DNA of 44,507 nucleotides from Tychonema sp. LEGE 06208 (GCF_015207505.1 NZ_JADEWT010000049.1:1-44507), one strand, 5' to 3'; positions 9,520 to 18,731 are shown, numbered from the stretch's first letter. Program-made: numbers and translations. Notes: generated by a model not told the origin, from the letters alone.

Positions 9520-9849
9520 ATGAAACTACCTAATGATACCATTATTACTGAAGCAAAAATAACTCAATACTTGCTCAAGTTCTTAGTAGAAGATGATAAA
9601 TCTTTGTTTCTTGCACGAGCCAATTACACCCTAGACAAATGGCAACAACTAGAACAAGACTTAAGAGAACAAATTTTGCCTCTGGATGCAACACCAACCG
9701 AACAAACGCGCTATGGTAATAAGTATGAAATTCGCGGCACGTTAACTGGCCCTAACGGCATAAGCCTGTGAGTAGTGACTGTTTGGATGACTGAGTTTCC
9801 CTCACAAAAAACCAAGTTTATCACCCTATATCCCAATAAGGAGGTATGA
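9520..9849 (+). pseudogene. DUF6883-family gene interrupted by an in-frame TGA
   Basis: The frame opens at ATG 9520 with M-K-L-P-N, as DUF6883 proteins do, and runs to TGA 9769-9771 (83 residues). Without any frame change it then continues for 25 more codons (V-V-T-V-W-M-T-E-F onward, F-I-T-L-Y-P) to TGA 9847-9849. That extension matches the expected C-terminal strand of the family. The final TGA overlaps ATG 9846 as ATGA, the usual operon junction. One base change (for example TGG or CGA to TGA) therefore explains the break. A sequencing error or readthrough are alternatives. The downstream partner is intact. Confidence 0.7.
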
Positions 9850-9851
9850 AA

Positions 9852-10094
9852 ATGAAATTTCCCTTGTTTAAAAGAGTAGCATTACGAACAGATGTACCCA
9901 AGTACAAACTCTGTCGAGGAGATATTGCCACTATTGTTGAGCATCATCCCCACCCCGATGAGGATGGCTACAGTCTCGAAGTTTTTAATGCTTTAGGTGA
10001 AACTATAGCTGTAATTACCTTAGCTGAGTCGCAAATTGAACCGTTGATGTCTAATGAAGTTTTGCGTGTCAGGACTTTGACCGAGGCTGCATAA
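9852..10094 (+). CDS. DUF4926 domain protein
   Basis: This is an 80-residue protein with the G-D-I-A-T-I-V-E and Y-S-L-E-V-F-N-A-L-G-E-T segments typical of DUF4926, a small beta-barrel-like family. AAGGAGGT (9838-9845), a perfect Shine-Dalgarno, lies 6 nt before ATG 9852. The in-frame ATG at 9846 is too close to it, so I use 9852. DUF4926 commonly follows a DUF6883 gene, as here; the pairing suggests a two-protein module, but the function is unknown. With its partner truncated, this gene may be an orphan. Confidence 0.8.
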   Translation: MKFPLFKRVALRTDVPKYKLCRGDIATIVEHHPHPDEDGYSLEVFNALGETIAVITLAESQIEPLMSNEVLRVRTLTEAA

Positions 10095-10096
10095 AC

Positions 10097-10208
10097 AGTC
10101 CTGGACGCACGGGCGGTCAGAAACCGGGTTTGTTACCAAATCTGCGATGTTCCAACGAAGTATTTTCCTAAAAAAAACCGGTTTTTTGACCCCAATGCGT
10201 CCAGGACT
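10097..10208. repeat. Imperfect inverted repeat, MITE-like
   Basis: AGTCCTGGACGCA at the left end is the reverse complement of TGCGTCCAGGACT at the right end. Inner matches around AAACCGG extend the arms. The 112-bp unit sits immediately after the DUF4926 stop and could fold into a hairpin. It looks like a short palindromic insertion or a transcript-end structure. Confidence 0.65.
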
Positions 10209-10246
10209 AAACGTAAACTTAAATAAAATTCAACGATGGTTAAATT

Positions 10247-10639
10247 ATGTCATCACTAATCTTAACGCGCATTTTCCTCGCAACAGCAGCCGTCTTCGGA
10301 GGTTTATCCGTTGCAGGCGGTGCTTTTGCCTCCCACGCTTTGAAAAGTCACTTGGGCGATCGAGCTTTAGCAATTTTTGAAACTGCAGCCCGATATCAAA
10401 TGTACCACGCCCTAGCTCTATTGCTCGTAGCTTTACTATTAAGCCGCGCCCCAGAGTCTCAAACCTTTTTTGCAGTGGCTGGATGGGCTTTTATTGCCGG
10501 CACGATCGTTTTTTCAGGAAGTTTGTACGCCCTGAGTTTGACTGACATCAAATGGCTGGGTGCCATTACGCCGCTGGGCGGAGTTGCTTTTATTGTCGGT
10601 TGGGGATGTTTGGCCGTCGCAGCTTTCTCTTTCAAATAA
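10247..10639 (+). CDS. DUF423 family membrane protein
   Basis: This is a 130-residue integral membrane protein of the DUF423/YgdD family. Four hydrophobic helices are visible, with the family signature G-A-F-A-S-H-A-L at about 26-33 and Y-Q-M-Y-H-A-L-A in helix 2. The length is typical. Members are small inner-membrane proteins of unknown biochemical role. It appears to be a single-gene unit: a repeat lies upstream and the next gene is convergent. Confidence 0.9.
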   Translation: MSSLILTRIFLATAAVFGGLSVAGGAFASHALKSHLGDRALAIFETAARYQMYHALALLLVALLLSRAPESQTFFAVAGWAFIAGTIVFSGSLYALSLTDIKWLGAITPLGGVAFIVGWGCLAVAAFSFK

Positions 10640-10717
10640 CCTGTTGCTAAATTTTGACAATAACTGCCAACAACCAACAACCAACTGCTTTCCTAACAAC
10701 TGCCAACTAATAACGGA

Positions 10718-11812
10718 CTAATTATCAAAGACATCGCTGGAAAACATCTCTGTCACAGTCCGCAAGTAAGGTAAAAATACCATTAAATCTTCAGCAGGAA
10801 GCCGATCGGATATTTCCCAAAACAAAATCAGCAGCATATCCTGCACTAACTCCCAACTTACATGAAGTTTTGGGTAAAGCATCACGCACATTGGAAACAA
10901 TTCTTGCTGTACCGGGCCAATGCTTTCTTCCAAAACGCACCAACACAAATAGCTTTGAAAAATTTCGACATCCCGGATACTAGAATTTTTTACATCGCGA
11001 TCGCTCAAATAACCGCTGCTGCTGCGGTATCCTTGATGCTGGGAACTAGCGCGATCGTACACTGCACTAGCAATCTGAGTCGCGTGCTGCAACAAATGCT
11101 GAACCGCTAACATAGCTTTTGAATTCGGTGGCTGATTCGCAGCAGCCTCGTTAATCTCTCCGTAGGGACTGTGCAGGTAGTCATCTACAACTTTTAAGTA
11201 GGGTGTAAATTCCGATCGCTCTGACTCCGAAAGACATCCTAACAAGATTCTGCTAGTATATTGAAACTCCAACGTCACAAATCCTAGCACTAAGGAATCT
11301 CTCTGTGAGTATTTCCGCCTCACTTTGACAATATCTTTTCCCACCAGCACTGACAAACGAGAAGCTGGTTCTCTATCGCCGTAAGCGTCTATTGCTTTGC
11401 GATATAAAGCGCGAGTGTCGGCCAAAATTTCTTCACGATCGATTAAGCTCGCATCGATCGCCTGCTGCTCTATTTGTCCCCCTAAAATAGCTTCTACTTT
11501 ATTCCAAGCTATCTCGCTACCTACTTTTAGGGTATCTATCAATTTGTCAACAATTTGGGCTCGGTTTTCATCAAAGTTATTTGACTGCGGGCTGTGGGGA
11601 ATTTGCCGCGACGTTTGTTTTTCTCGTGCTTCGACTGTATTGTAATATTTTTTTGCCCAGCTAACTGCTAAGGAAGAAACATTAACACCCCCCGCCTCGG
11701 GATTTTTTTGAATGTCAGATTCATTCATACCCCGTGTTAGAAAACTGTCGCCCTGTTGAATCTCGTCGGTTGCTGATAAAGACTTCAAATATAGTTGTGA
11801 AATACTTGTCAT
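10718..11812 (-). CDS. Unknown protein, mostly helical
   Basis: I choose ATG 11810-11812 (364 residues) because GAGG lies 7 nt upstream; a longer frame begins at 11908 without such support. I do not recognise the family. The first 90 residues are polar and probably disordered. The rest (from about D-K-L-I-D-T-L-K) is predicted helical and soluble, with the segments R-Y-S-Q-R-D-S-L-V-L-G-F and Q-S-Y-L-C-W-C-V-L-E-E-S. There is no signal peptide or membrane span. It is convergent with the DUF423 gene. The long spacer upstream suggests it is transcribed alone. Confidence 0.65.
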   Translation of the reverse strand: MTSISQLYLKSLSATDEIQQGDSFLTRGMNESDIQKNPEAGGVNVSSLAVSWAKKYYNTVEAREKQTSRQIPHSPQSNNFDENRAQIVDKLIDTLKVGSEIAWNKVEAILGGQIEQQAIDASLIDREEILADTRALYRKAIDAYGDREPASRLSVLVGKDIVKVRRKYSQRDSLVLGFVTLEFQYTSRILLGCLSESERSEFTPYLKVVDDYLHSPYGEINEAAANQPPNSKAMLAVQHLLQHATQIASAVYDRASSQHQGYRSSSGYLSDRDVKNSSIRDVEIFQSYLCWCVLEESIGPVQQELFPMCVMLYPKLHVSWELVQDMLLILFWEISDRLPAEDLMVFLPYLRTVTEMFSSDVFDN

Positions 11813-12139
11813 GATAAACCTCGTTTTGTGATAAAGTCGCACCCGCTCGATTTCCTGATTTTTAAAGTTGTTAACTGCAATTTTCTCCATTTTGAGGCTA
11901 AAAGTCATCTGCCATTGTGCTTAAAACTATAAGCTATTTAGCTTGACTGCCTGCATCTTTTATAGATTGTACGTTAATAGCGCTATTGATTGTGCGCTGG
12001 ATCACAGGGAGACGGCGATCTTCATAGCCTTTTTCAAGCGTGGTGAGGAGTCAATCTATTTTAGATACTTCGGCTCACTTAGACTTGCTTCGACTTCGCG
12101 GGTTCACAAGACGCGAGTGTGCAAGTCGCTCAGTAAGAA

Positions 12140-12274
12140 TTTTAGATTTTAGGTTTTAGATTGGGGGATTTGGGGATTGAGAAATTAATCAATTGAGGGA
12201 TACCTCATCAGTCTATTTTAGATTTTAGATTAGGGGATTTGGGGATTGAGAAATTGTTCAACTGAGGGATACCT
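12140..12274. repeat. Two direct repeats of about 60-67 bp
   Basis: Unit A (12140-12206) and unit B (12216-12274) share TTTTAGATTTTAG, then GGGGATTTGGGGATTGAGAA, then TTGA/CTGA with GGGATACCTC. They differ by small indels, which suggests a tandem duplication that has since drifted. Confidence 0.75.
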
Positions 12275-12294
12275 CCTATGAGAGATAGAACTGC

Positions 12295-12402
12295 TATAGC
12301 CTTTCTGTGCTATCATAGGAGGTACTATGCGGCATAGGGCATCGGCCCGCGCAGGGCATAGAACCTAAAAGCATACCTCACTTTTTTGATAACCGCTATA
12401 TA
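12295..12402. repeat. Palindromic repeat, relative of the 14744 repeat
   Basis: The ends are TATAGCCTTTCTG and AACCGCTATA. The interior AGGTACTATGCGGCAT is the reverse complement of ATGCCGCATAGTACCT inside the element at 14744-14822. The two copies are therefore members of one family in opposite orientation, this one carrying an extra insertion. Confidence 0.65.
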
Positions 12403-13114
12403 CCTTAATTCTTTTCTCGAACTGTCAACTGTTTGCTGTGAACTATTTGCTGAAAAGGGGGATGCTTTAAACCCATTTTTTTGTTGTAAAAAAGGCTGAA
12501 AATAAATTCAACTTGTCTTAAAAGCTGACAATTAAAGTTTAGTTGACCTCAAAAAAACTGCTGATTTAAATTTTTAGTCTTTGTTTTGGCTCGTTTTTGT
12601 CCATCCCTGCTTTCTCAAAGAATCTACCCTACATCACAATCTAACGATAACTTTGATTAATTGATTTCGGTGAAGCAAGAAAATTATTTTCAGCCTGGCG
12701 ATTGTGAGAAAACACTAACACATTCTAAGAGAGGCTTTTATAAATAAATAATTAAATTTATGATGATAGTAAAATTTATGTGACAGTTCGCGATCGCCCT
12801 CGGACTAATTGATTCCGGGTTTTTTGATGAATCGCCCGCAATTTTTCCCCGTCTATTCGATCGCCCAACCAGCTTTCAAAACCCGAATTTAGATCAACTC
12901 GCGCGCCCAATATCAGATTTTACCAACTCTAGCTGCTTCGAGTCCTCTGCCAAAAGTCGGATCGGGCTCACACAAGGATAGGATCGGGTTGATTGGGCTT
13001 GGCGCGGGGATTCTTGCTGGCGATCGCTTCGGCGCACCTCAAAAAGACCGCGGCCACTACGTCTTTAAGGCTATGCCTTCGGGTAGGATTAGTAGGACGA
13101 GAGGAAGTGATAAA

Positions 13115-14545
13115 ATGAGCGCCAGCAATTCAACAGAAATTAAGTTCGGAACCGATGGGTGGCGAGGATTGATTGCCCGTGACTTTACTTTTGCCAACGT
13201 GCGAAAAGTCACTAGGGCGATCGCCAGTTACCTGGAAACTGCTTACACCAAAGACCGCCCAGTTCTAGTCTCCTACGATACCCGCTTTTTGGCAGACGAG
13301 TTCGCCCGCACGTCGGCGGAAATATTGGCAGATTTGGGATGGACTGTGCTTGTGGTCGATCGAGATTGTCCGACACCAGTCATCGCCTACAGCGCCAAGC
13401 ATCTAAACTCCGCAGGCGCTTTGATGTTCACCGCATCGCACAATCCCGCACCTTACTGCGGCATCAAATACATCCCCGACTACGCCGGCCCGGCTACCCC
13501 AGAAATTACCGATACGATTGTGGCAAATATTGCTGGTGCTTCTGATGCGCCAGCAATCGGTAGCCACAACGATAAAATCTCCACTTTCGATCCGAAACCC
13601 GAATATCTGAAGTTTCTTTATGCCTCGATCGATGTGGAGCGGATTCGCTCTGCTAAGTTAAAGGTCAAGTACGACGCTCTCTATTCGACTTCTCGCGGTT
13701 ATCTTGACGAAGTTTTGGAACACTGCGGCTGTGATGTCGAAAGTTTTCACACCTACCGCGACGTGCTGTTTGGTGGCGGAATGCCCGAACCCAAGGGCGA
13801 ACAGTTAGTCGAGTTGGTGGAATCTGTTAAAAAGGATTCGGCTGATTTAGGTTTGGCCACCGATGGCGATGCCGATCGCTTTGGTATTGTTGATGAGTTG
13901 GGAAATGTCTTAACTCCCAACACTGTGCTGTTGCTCTTGGGCCGCCACTTGGTTAAGAATAAAGGCTTGACTGGGGCGATCGTCCGTACCGTCGCAACTA
14001 CCCACTTGCTCGACAATATGGCCGCCAAATACGGTTTAAAAATCTACGAAACCGCAGTCGGTTTTAAATACATCGGCGAAAAAATGCGGGAAACTGCGGT
14101 GCTCATTGGAGGCGAAGAGTCTGGCGGTTTGAGCGTTTTGGGTCACATCCCCGAAAAAGACGGGATTTTGGCTGATATGCTAGTTGCTGAGGCGATCGCC
14201 TACGAAGGCAAACCGCTTTCTCAGCTAGTCGAAGAAGCCATCAAAGAAGCCGACGGCCCCCTGTACAACAAACGCTTGGACTTGCACCTAGAGGAAGCCC
14301 ACAAAGCAGCCGTTTTGGATTCTTTTACCAAGAATCCCCCCACGGAAATAGCGGGTATCGGCGTTAAGGAAATCGGCCGCAAAGACGGCATTAAACTTTA
14401 TCTAGAAGACGGCGGTTGGGTACTCCTGCGGCCTTCGGGAACCGAACCTTTGATGCGCGTTTACATGGAAACCAATTCTGTGGAAAAAGAAACCAAAGTT
14501 GCTGAATACATGGAAAAGGTTATTTCCCATTTAGAACCTGCTTAA
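13115..14545 (+). CDS. Phosphoglucomutase/phosphomannomutase family protein
   Basis: This cytoplasmic enzyme interconverts hexose 1-phosphate and 6-phosphate, linking glycolysis to glycogen and sugar-nucleotide synthesis. ATG 13115 (476 residues) follows GAGGAAG with 7-nt spacing; upstream in-frame codons to 12989 read as intergenic sequence. All four alpha-D-phosphohexomutase signatures are present: the N-terminal F-G-T-D-G-W-R-G, the phosphoserine loop T-A-S-H-N-P (Ser108), the Mg loop D-G-D-A-D-R (Asp250/252/254), the sugar loop G-G-E-E-S-G-G, and the C-terminal phosphate loop R-P-S-G-T-E-P. GEESG favours glucose substrates over the GEMSG of phosphomannomutases and GEQSG of GlmM, but the specificity is inferred. 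Confidence 0.92.
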   Translation: MSASNSTEIKFGTDGWRGLIARDFTFANVRKVTRAIASYLETAYTKDRPVLVSYDTRFLADEFARTSAEILADLGWTVLVVDRDCPTPVIAYSAKHLNSAGALMFTASHNPAPYCGIKYIPDYAGPATPEITDTIVANIAGASDAPAIGSHNDKISTFDPKPEYLKFLYASIDVERIRSAKLKVKYDALYSTSRGYLDEVLEHCGCDVESFHTYRDVLFGGGMPEPKGEQLVELVESVKKDSADLGLATDGDADRFGIVDELGNVLTPNTVLLLLGRHLVKNKGLTGAIVRTVATTHLLDNMAAKYGLKIYETAVGFKYIGEKMRETAVLIGGEESGGLSVLGHIPEKDGILADMLVAEAIAYEGKPLSQLVEEAIKEADGPLYNKRLDLHLEEAHKAAVLDSFTKNPPTEIAGIGVKEIGRKDGIKLYLEDGGWVLLRPSGTEPLMRVYMETNSVEKETKVAEYMEKVISHLEPA

Positions 14546-14633
14546 TTTTTCACCTATTCCAATGCGGGGTTTTTTCCCTAGGCCTTGAGATTGTATGGTG
14601 CGCGCAGCGCGCACCTCATCTAGGGCTTGAGTC

Positions 14634-14700
14634 CGTAGGGTGCGTCAGCAATGATCCGATCTGTGTTTAGCCAAGATTTTACAACTGACGCACCCTATTA
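14634..14700. repeat. Short inverted-repeat element
   Basis: The terminal arms TAGGGTGCGTCAG and CTGACGCACCCTA are perfect inverted copies about 40 bp apart. Similar GGTGCGTCA-type palindromes are widespread in cyanobacterial spacers, and a loosely related motif (GTGACGCACCA) appears near 44353. Confidence 0.7.
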
Positions 14701-14743
14701 AAACAACTAAAATTAATCATCGATACTGCTCGGCCAGTCATAT

Positions 14744-14822
14744 ATAGCCTTTCTCAAGCGTCGTGACGTATGCCTTATGCCCAATGCCGCATAGTACCTC
14801 ATCTTTCTGAGAAAGGCTATAC
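14744..14822. repeat. 79-bp palindromic repeat (MITE-like)
   Basis: TATAGCCTTTCTCA at the left end and TGAGAAAGGCTATA at the right end are perfect 14-bp inverted repeats. The interior carries GCCTTATGCCCAATGCCGCAT. Related sequence occurs at 12295-12402 (opposite orientation), and fragments occur near 12022 and 18846. Confidence 0.75.
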
Positions 14823-15029
14823 TTGCAATACAGTCCGACTTGTTACAGTTTATTTTTATTTGTTTAAATATTTAAAAAAAACCTCATTTTTTTTAGTATC
14901 TACTTGACTTTTCCTGATATTTTATTGTATATTATTTAATAATGGGATGGTTGCAAAAATAATATTTTGACACAGATTTCTATTATACAATAAGTATATC
15001 AGTTAAATTGTTAGCTTGTCAAGCCTTTT

Positions 15030-15305
15030 ATGAAAACAATTCCTCAGCTCGCCATTAGTTTTTTATTAGCAATTTTGGCCGGCGCGATCGGCATAATCTC
15101 AGTACAGAACGCCGCCCCAGTATCCTTAAACTTTATCTTTTTTAAATCCATACAAATGCCCGTAGGATTAGTATTGGCGACGAGTATTAGTGCAGGACTG
15201 ATCGGCGGTGCGCTGCTGCAACCGCTGTGGAACCTTTCTGAGTCCCAAGGTTCGCGTTCCAACTTTCAGGCAAATTCACAGGACTCCGACACCGCAGAAT
15301 ATTAA
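15030..15305 (+). CDS. LapA-domain (DUF1049) small membrane protein
   Basis: This is a 91-residue protein with two transmembrane helices (about 7-27 and 43-66) separated by the short stretch V-Q-N-A-A-P-V-S-L-N-F. V-Q-N followed by the V-S-L-x-F pattern is characteristic of the LapA/DUF1049 fold. The C-terminal tail is polar and cytosolic. In proteobacteria LapA works in lipopolysaccharide assembly; in cyanobacteria the role is unestablished. It is convergent with the HTH gene, with only 17 bp between the stops. Confidence 0.75.
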   Translation: MKTIPQLAISFLLAILAGAIGIISVQNAAPVSLNFIFFKSIQMPVGLVLATSISAGLIGGALLQPLWNLSESQGSRSNFQANSQDSDTAEY

Positions 15306-15322
15306 GTTAATTTGCTGAATGC

Positions 15323-16282
15323 TTAGATTGAATACACCTGACCGTCAATCAACAGCCGAGTAATTCCCTTGGCTAGCAGGTAAGGCGCAGCTTTTTGCAG
15401 CATCCGGCCGTCAGGAATCTTGAAAACTCTTTGATTGCGAGTGGCAAATCGGCGCGCTACTCGGTGATTGTCAAATACTGGCAGGGTTTTTTCGCGAATT
15501 TCGATCGCCGGAATTTGACCGAGTTCGCCAAAAGCTTTCAGAGGTCTAGTGATTAACTCGGACGCCCGATCGACTACTAAATAGCAAATTTGGGGTACAG
15601 ATGCTTCGCTTAAAGGCAAAACTTGAATCACCCCAGTAGCCCGAAACTCGCTCGAATCCCCCGACATCGAACCCAGCAGGCTGGCTTCAAAGAGAGAATT
15701 TTCATCCTCTAAATCTTCGTCGAAATCGTCTAAATCGTCCGCGTCGTCCTCATCTAAATCGTCCTCATCTAAATCGTCCTCATCTTCCTCGAAATCGCTA
15801 AAATCTTCACCCGCCACCTTTTCTGCTTCTAAAAGCACAGGCTGCTGTTCCCCAGTCACAGCAGCGCTGTCGCTGCGATCGACATCGGTTGATAAAGTAG
15901 TATCTGGCAAAGCCGAAACCAAATCCGACTGGGCATTTGATAAAGAACGCTTTGTCGGAGTCGGCCTCGAATTTGAGGCTGATTTCGGGACAGGGACTGA
16001 CTCCGACAGGGGGACACCTGCAGGATCGGTTTCGCCCTCAGCAGCCGGGGATGCAGTCTCATCTTTCGGCTCAGAAACTGTGCTGCTGGTGGAGGAACGC
16101 TTTTGTTTTTGCTGGACTAGAAATTCGTATTCCGACTCCGACAAAGCGCCCTGAATGATGCGCCTGACTGTCGAACTACTTACTCCGTAGCGCTTTGCTA
16201 GAGTGATAGTATTCTCGTCCGACTGTCGGTACAGCCGCAGGAGTTCCCGTTTGTCTGAATCGGATAGTTTTGTGGGCGTCAT
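15323..16282 (-). CDS. Cyanobacterial HTH protein with acidic linker
   Basis: This is a 319-residue protein. Residues about 4-45 form a helix-turn-helix (S-D-S-D-K-R-E-L-L-R-L-Y-R then A-K-R-Y-G-V-S-S-S-T-V-R-R-I) of the type found in transposases and in cyanobacterial regulators. A disordered middle holds an extremely acidic tract (repeated D-E-D-D-L near residues 165-195). The conserved C-terminal ~100 residues (V-I-Q-V-L-P-L-S to the end) form a compact domain I cannot name. No transposase catalytic domain is present, so a chromosomal DNA-binding protein is likelier than a mobile element. The acidic tract is encoded by short repeats at 15716-15800. Confidence 0.75.
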   Translation of the reverse strand: MTPTKLSDSDKRELLRLYRQSDENTITLAKRYGVSSSTVRRIIQGALSESEYEFLVQQKQKRSSTSSTVSEPKDETASPAAEGETDPAGVPLSESVPVPKSASNSRPTPTKRSLSNAQSDLVSALPDTTLSTDVDRSDSAAVTGEQQPVLLEAEKVAGEDFSDFEEDEDDLDEDDLDEDDADDLDDFDEDLEDENSLFEASLLGSMSGDSSEFRATGVIQVLPLSEASVPQICYLVVDRASELITRPLKAFGELGQIPAIEIREKTLPVFDNHRVARRFATRNQRVFKIPDGRMLQKAAPYLLAKGITRLLIDGQVYSI

Positions 16283-16437
16283 GCCAAATTTTCCAGCAAA
16301 AAAATGTGAAAAAACGCAGGAAGTGCGATCGGCGAACTGTGATTTTTCATTTTCGATTTAAAGTTGACAGATGCCGGCAAGGGCAAAACAGCTTTCGCGT
16401 TTCCATCTCTTGCCGAAGCAACCCCAATCTCCCATTG

Positions 16438-17502
16438 CTACGCGGAGCGACGACTCCGCCTGTTCTGGCGAGAACGGGTTGAGATGTCATGTTCCAAGAC
16501 AGCTCCTATTCCGAACAGGATGCCGCTGAAAACAAAAAAGACTTCCAGCAAACTGCCGCTTTGATAACTACCCTCAGCCTGAGTATCGCGCCATTTAAAG
16601 TACATATCTGCGACGTAAAGCGAAAAAGTTGCAGCCGCAATCATTCGCCAAGATTGCGAAAAACGTCCTCCCCAAAATGCCAACAGCAGTGCAGTAGCAA
16701 TAATCAGCAGAAAAACGTCCCCGACGATGTAAAACAAATTGATTGCATAGGCGTAAGGCGACAGTTGCTTCTCAAGTGCCATCACCCATGCGGGAGTTTT
16801 ACTTGGTTCTGCTGCTTCTTCTTCTTCGGGTGCGGATTTAGCAGCAGTCGCAGCTGCTCCTTTTTCCTTTGAGTTGGATGAATTGTCCAAAGCAGGCGCT
16901 TTTCCTGGGGCAGCCGTTGCTGGTGCAGATTCTGTCACTACTTCCTGGGTGGCTGCCGGGGCCATTCCTACCTGTGCCCTCCAAGAGTCAGGTGCAGCAA
17001 CCCAGATAGCTACAGCAATCCCGAAGGCTGCAATTCCCGCTAACAAACCCCACTGCCAAATTTCTAGATTCAGCCGCTTGGAAGTCACGGCTATAACCAT
17101 GCCCCCGATCAATGCCACATAACTGACCAGATAAAACGCATCTGCCGGGGACACGTCCGGGTCTAACTCGAAATAGAGTTCCCAAATCCCGAACAGCACG
17201 CCGCCGATCAAATAGAAGAGCATCCCCAAACCAATTCCCAGCCAGACGTTGCGCCCGCTGACCATGTGCGGGCTTTGCCAGTTTCTAAAACAGACTAAAG
17301 TCGCTCCCAAGTATGCTCCGCATTCAAAAATAAGAGTGCCGATCGAGTACCAAAGAGGTAAGCCCTCTTCTGGTGAGAGGGGAACGCTGAACAGCAAAAA
17401 GAACAGCAGTGCCATTACAGCCCAGACAATGCCCACAATTACTAGGGTCTGAGCTGACAGTAAAGATGCAGATGTAGATGACTTTTCTGAAGTGCTACTC
17501 AT
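16438..17502 (-). CDS. Multi-pass membrane protein of unknown function
   Basis: I use ATG 17500-17502 (354 residues), which places a short polar N-terminus before the first helix; the frame stays open to 17583 with no better start. About eight hydrophobic segments are visible. They are split by a polar, Ala/Pro/Glu-rich cytosolic loop of about 70 residues (about 185-255). The C-terminus ends in a basic R-S-R-Q-N-R-R-S-R-R cluster. The arrangement recalls the membrane-sensor part of some histidine kinases, but no kinase domain follows. Its start faces a 550-bp spacer. Confidence 0.7.
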   Translation of the reverse strand: MSSTSEKSSTSASLLSAQTLVIVGIVWAVMALLFFLLFSVPLSPEEGLPLWYSIGTLIFECGAYLGATLVCFRNWQSPHMVSGRNVWLGIGLGMLFYLIGGVLFGIWELYFELDPDVSPADAFYLVSYVALIGGMVIAVTSKRLNLEIWQWGLLAGIAAFGIAVAIWVAAPDSWRAQVGMAPAATQEVVTESAPATAAPGKAPALDNSSNSKEKGAAATAAKSAPEEEEAAEPSKTPAWVMALEKQLSPYAYAINLFYIVGDVFLLIIATALLLAFWGGRFSQSWRMIAAATFSLYVADMYFKWRDTQAEGSYQSGSLLEVFFVFSGILFGIGAVLEHDISTRSRQNRRSRRSA

Positions 17503-18056
17503 AGGGATTTCACGAAACCTAACTAGCGGTTGAACCCACCCCATCTCAATTTGTGATTGTAGATGAGGATTCTTTCGCCACATAACCTTTGTCTGACGCT
17601 CCCGGAAAAACTGGCGTCCTCAGCGTGCCGTCGGGATTTTTGCCCTCGTACACTAAGAGAAAGACTAAGCAAGAATAATATCTATTTACTAATTCGAGGA
17701 ATTAGTTGTTAGTCGATCTTTTGTCCGGAAATAATAATAAATGATAGAAGTAAGGTCTGTGTCTTCACCATTAAGGCTTTTACAGTACCAAATCCATCTC
17801 TGAAATCATACCCTCAAATGTTGCTGTCTCTGTTGTTTTTGTTTCGCACTACCCCAATCAGATCGATGATTGTGGGTGGGGACTGCGATCGAAATTTAGT
17901 TAAATTGCTAGACTGTAGGTGGCACCAAAACCGACTCAACAATTTGGTTGTTCGTACAAGTTGGCATTCCCACCTGTATATCCCGTAGCCCCTACAGTGC
18001 AATTATCTCAGCTTAATTATCTGCTGCCAATTGTCTGAGCAATTGTCAAAGATTGT
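17503..18056. other. Spacer without recognised genes
   Basis: About 550 bp between two minus-strand genes. The first 80 bp are open in the upstream gene's frame but lack a good start. The remainder is A/T-rich with no repeat or RNA I can support. The 62-codon frame at 17814-18002 has no recognisable features. Confidence 0.4.
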
Positions 18057-18731
18057 TTATGCTGCAATCCATAACTTGTTGAGGGCTGATTGTTTCAGCC
18101 AATCTAAAAATTGAGTGCGATCCGGTGCTGGCATATCTTGCAGTACATCGCTCACTCCCTCAGCGAAGCCCGTATCGCCAAAATATGATTTGCCCAAACG
18201 GTGGAGTTCTTGCAATAAGGTTTTGAGATGTTGCTCTTGCCAAGGGGGCACCTTATGATTTTGCAAGGGACTAACGGTCAGCCAATTTTTGATCGCATCA
18301 GCCGAGTCTGCCTGGGGGAAGTTGCCCTGCTGAAATATCTTGGCGATATCTTTCTGAAACGATGCGGCTTGCCTTGCGCCTAAGAGGTCTTCTACATCGA
18401 AGTAAACAGCTTGGAGCAGCAGCAGGCAACCCTGCGCGAACAGCGGTGATGATGCAGATTCTGTACCTGCTTGTTCTTCACCCGCAAGCTGATCTAAACG
18501 GACTTTTCCCCAGACGCTATACCTATCCGGCTCTTCTAGCAGAACGCAGGCTTTGCCTCGATTGTCGGTTAAGTCCCGCCACAAGGCTCTGGCGTCTTCT
18601 GCTTGTTTGCCGTTGAAGGCGCTGATCAGGCGAAAAGTCTGCCCCTGATAATTGAGAATGGGAATTTGTTGATCCCGTTTTGGATGTTGATAATTGGTTA
18701 TTTCAACGTCCTGCCGTTTCAGAATAAACAT
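18057..18731 (-). CDS. Npun_F0813 family protein
   Basis: This is a 224-residue soluble protein whose N-terminus (M-F-I-L-K-R-Q-D-V-E-I then H-P-K-R-D-Q-Q-I-P-I-L) I recognise as the cyanobacteria-specific Npun_F0813 family. The first ~90 residues are predicted beta-rich and the rest helical, with no signal or membrane segment. The length is as expected. No function is established. It appears to be transcribed alone, with a transposon-end-like hairpin just upstream at 18776-18810. Confidence 0.8.
   Translation of the reverse strand: MFILKRQDVEITNYQHPKRDQQIPILNYQGQTFRLISAFNGKQAEDARALWRDLTDNRGKACVLLEEPDRYSVWGKVRLDQLAGEEQAGTESASSPLFAQGCLLLLQAVYFDVEDLLGARQAASFQKDIAKIFQQGNFPQADSADAIKNWLTVSPLQNHKVPPWQEQHLKTLLQELHRLGKSYFGDTGFAEGVSDVLQDMPAPDRTQFLDWLKQSALNKLWIAA

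Larger units (their letters stand above)
11813..13114. other. 1.3-kb repeat-rich intergenic region
   Basis: This divergent spacer separates the minus-strand unknown gene from the plus-strand phosphohexomutase. It contains a fragment of the TATAGCCTTT..CAAGCGT repeat near 12022, a direct repeat at 12140-12274, and an inverted palindromic repeat at 12295-12402. AT-rich sequence follows from about 12410 to 12780, with GCGATCGC-type sites after 12790. No coding frame is convincing. It reads as a hot spot for small non-autonomous repeats. Confidence 0.55.
14546..15029. other. Repeat-bearing spacer
   Basis: These 484 bp hold a GC-rich hairpin (GGTGCGCGC-A-GCGCGCACC near 14599), the inverted repeats at 14634-14700 and 14744-14822, and an A/T-rich stretch (14830-15010) that may include the promoter of the LapA-like gene. 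No coding frame is supported. Confidence 0.5.

Noticed and set aside
15323-16282. HTH gene considered as a transposase
   Set aside because: Only the HTH resembles transposases; no DDE catalytic domain or terminal inverted repeats surround it.
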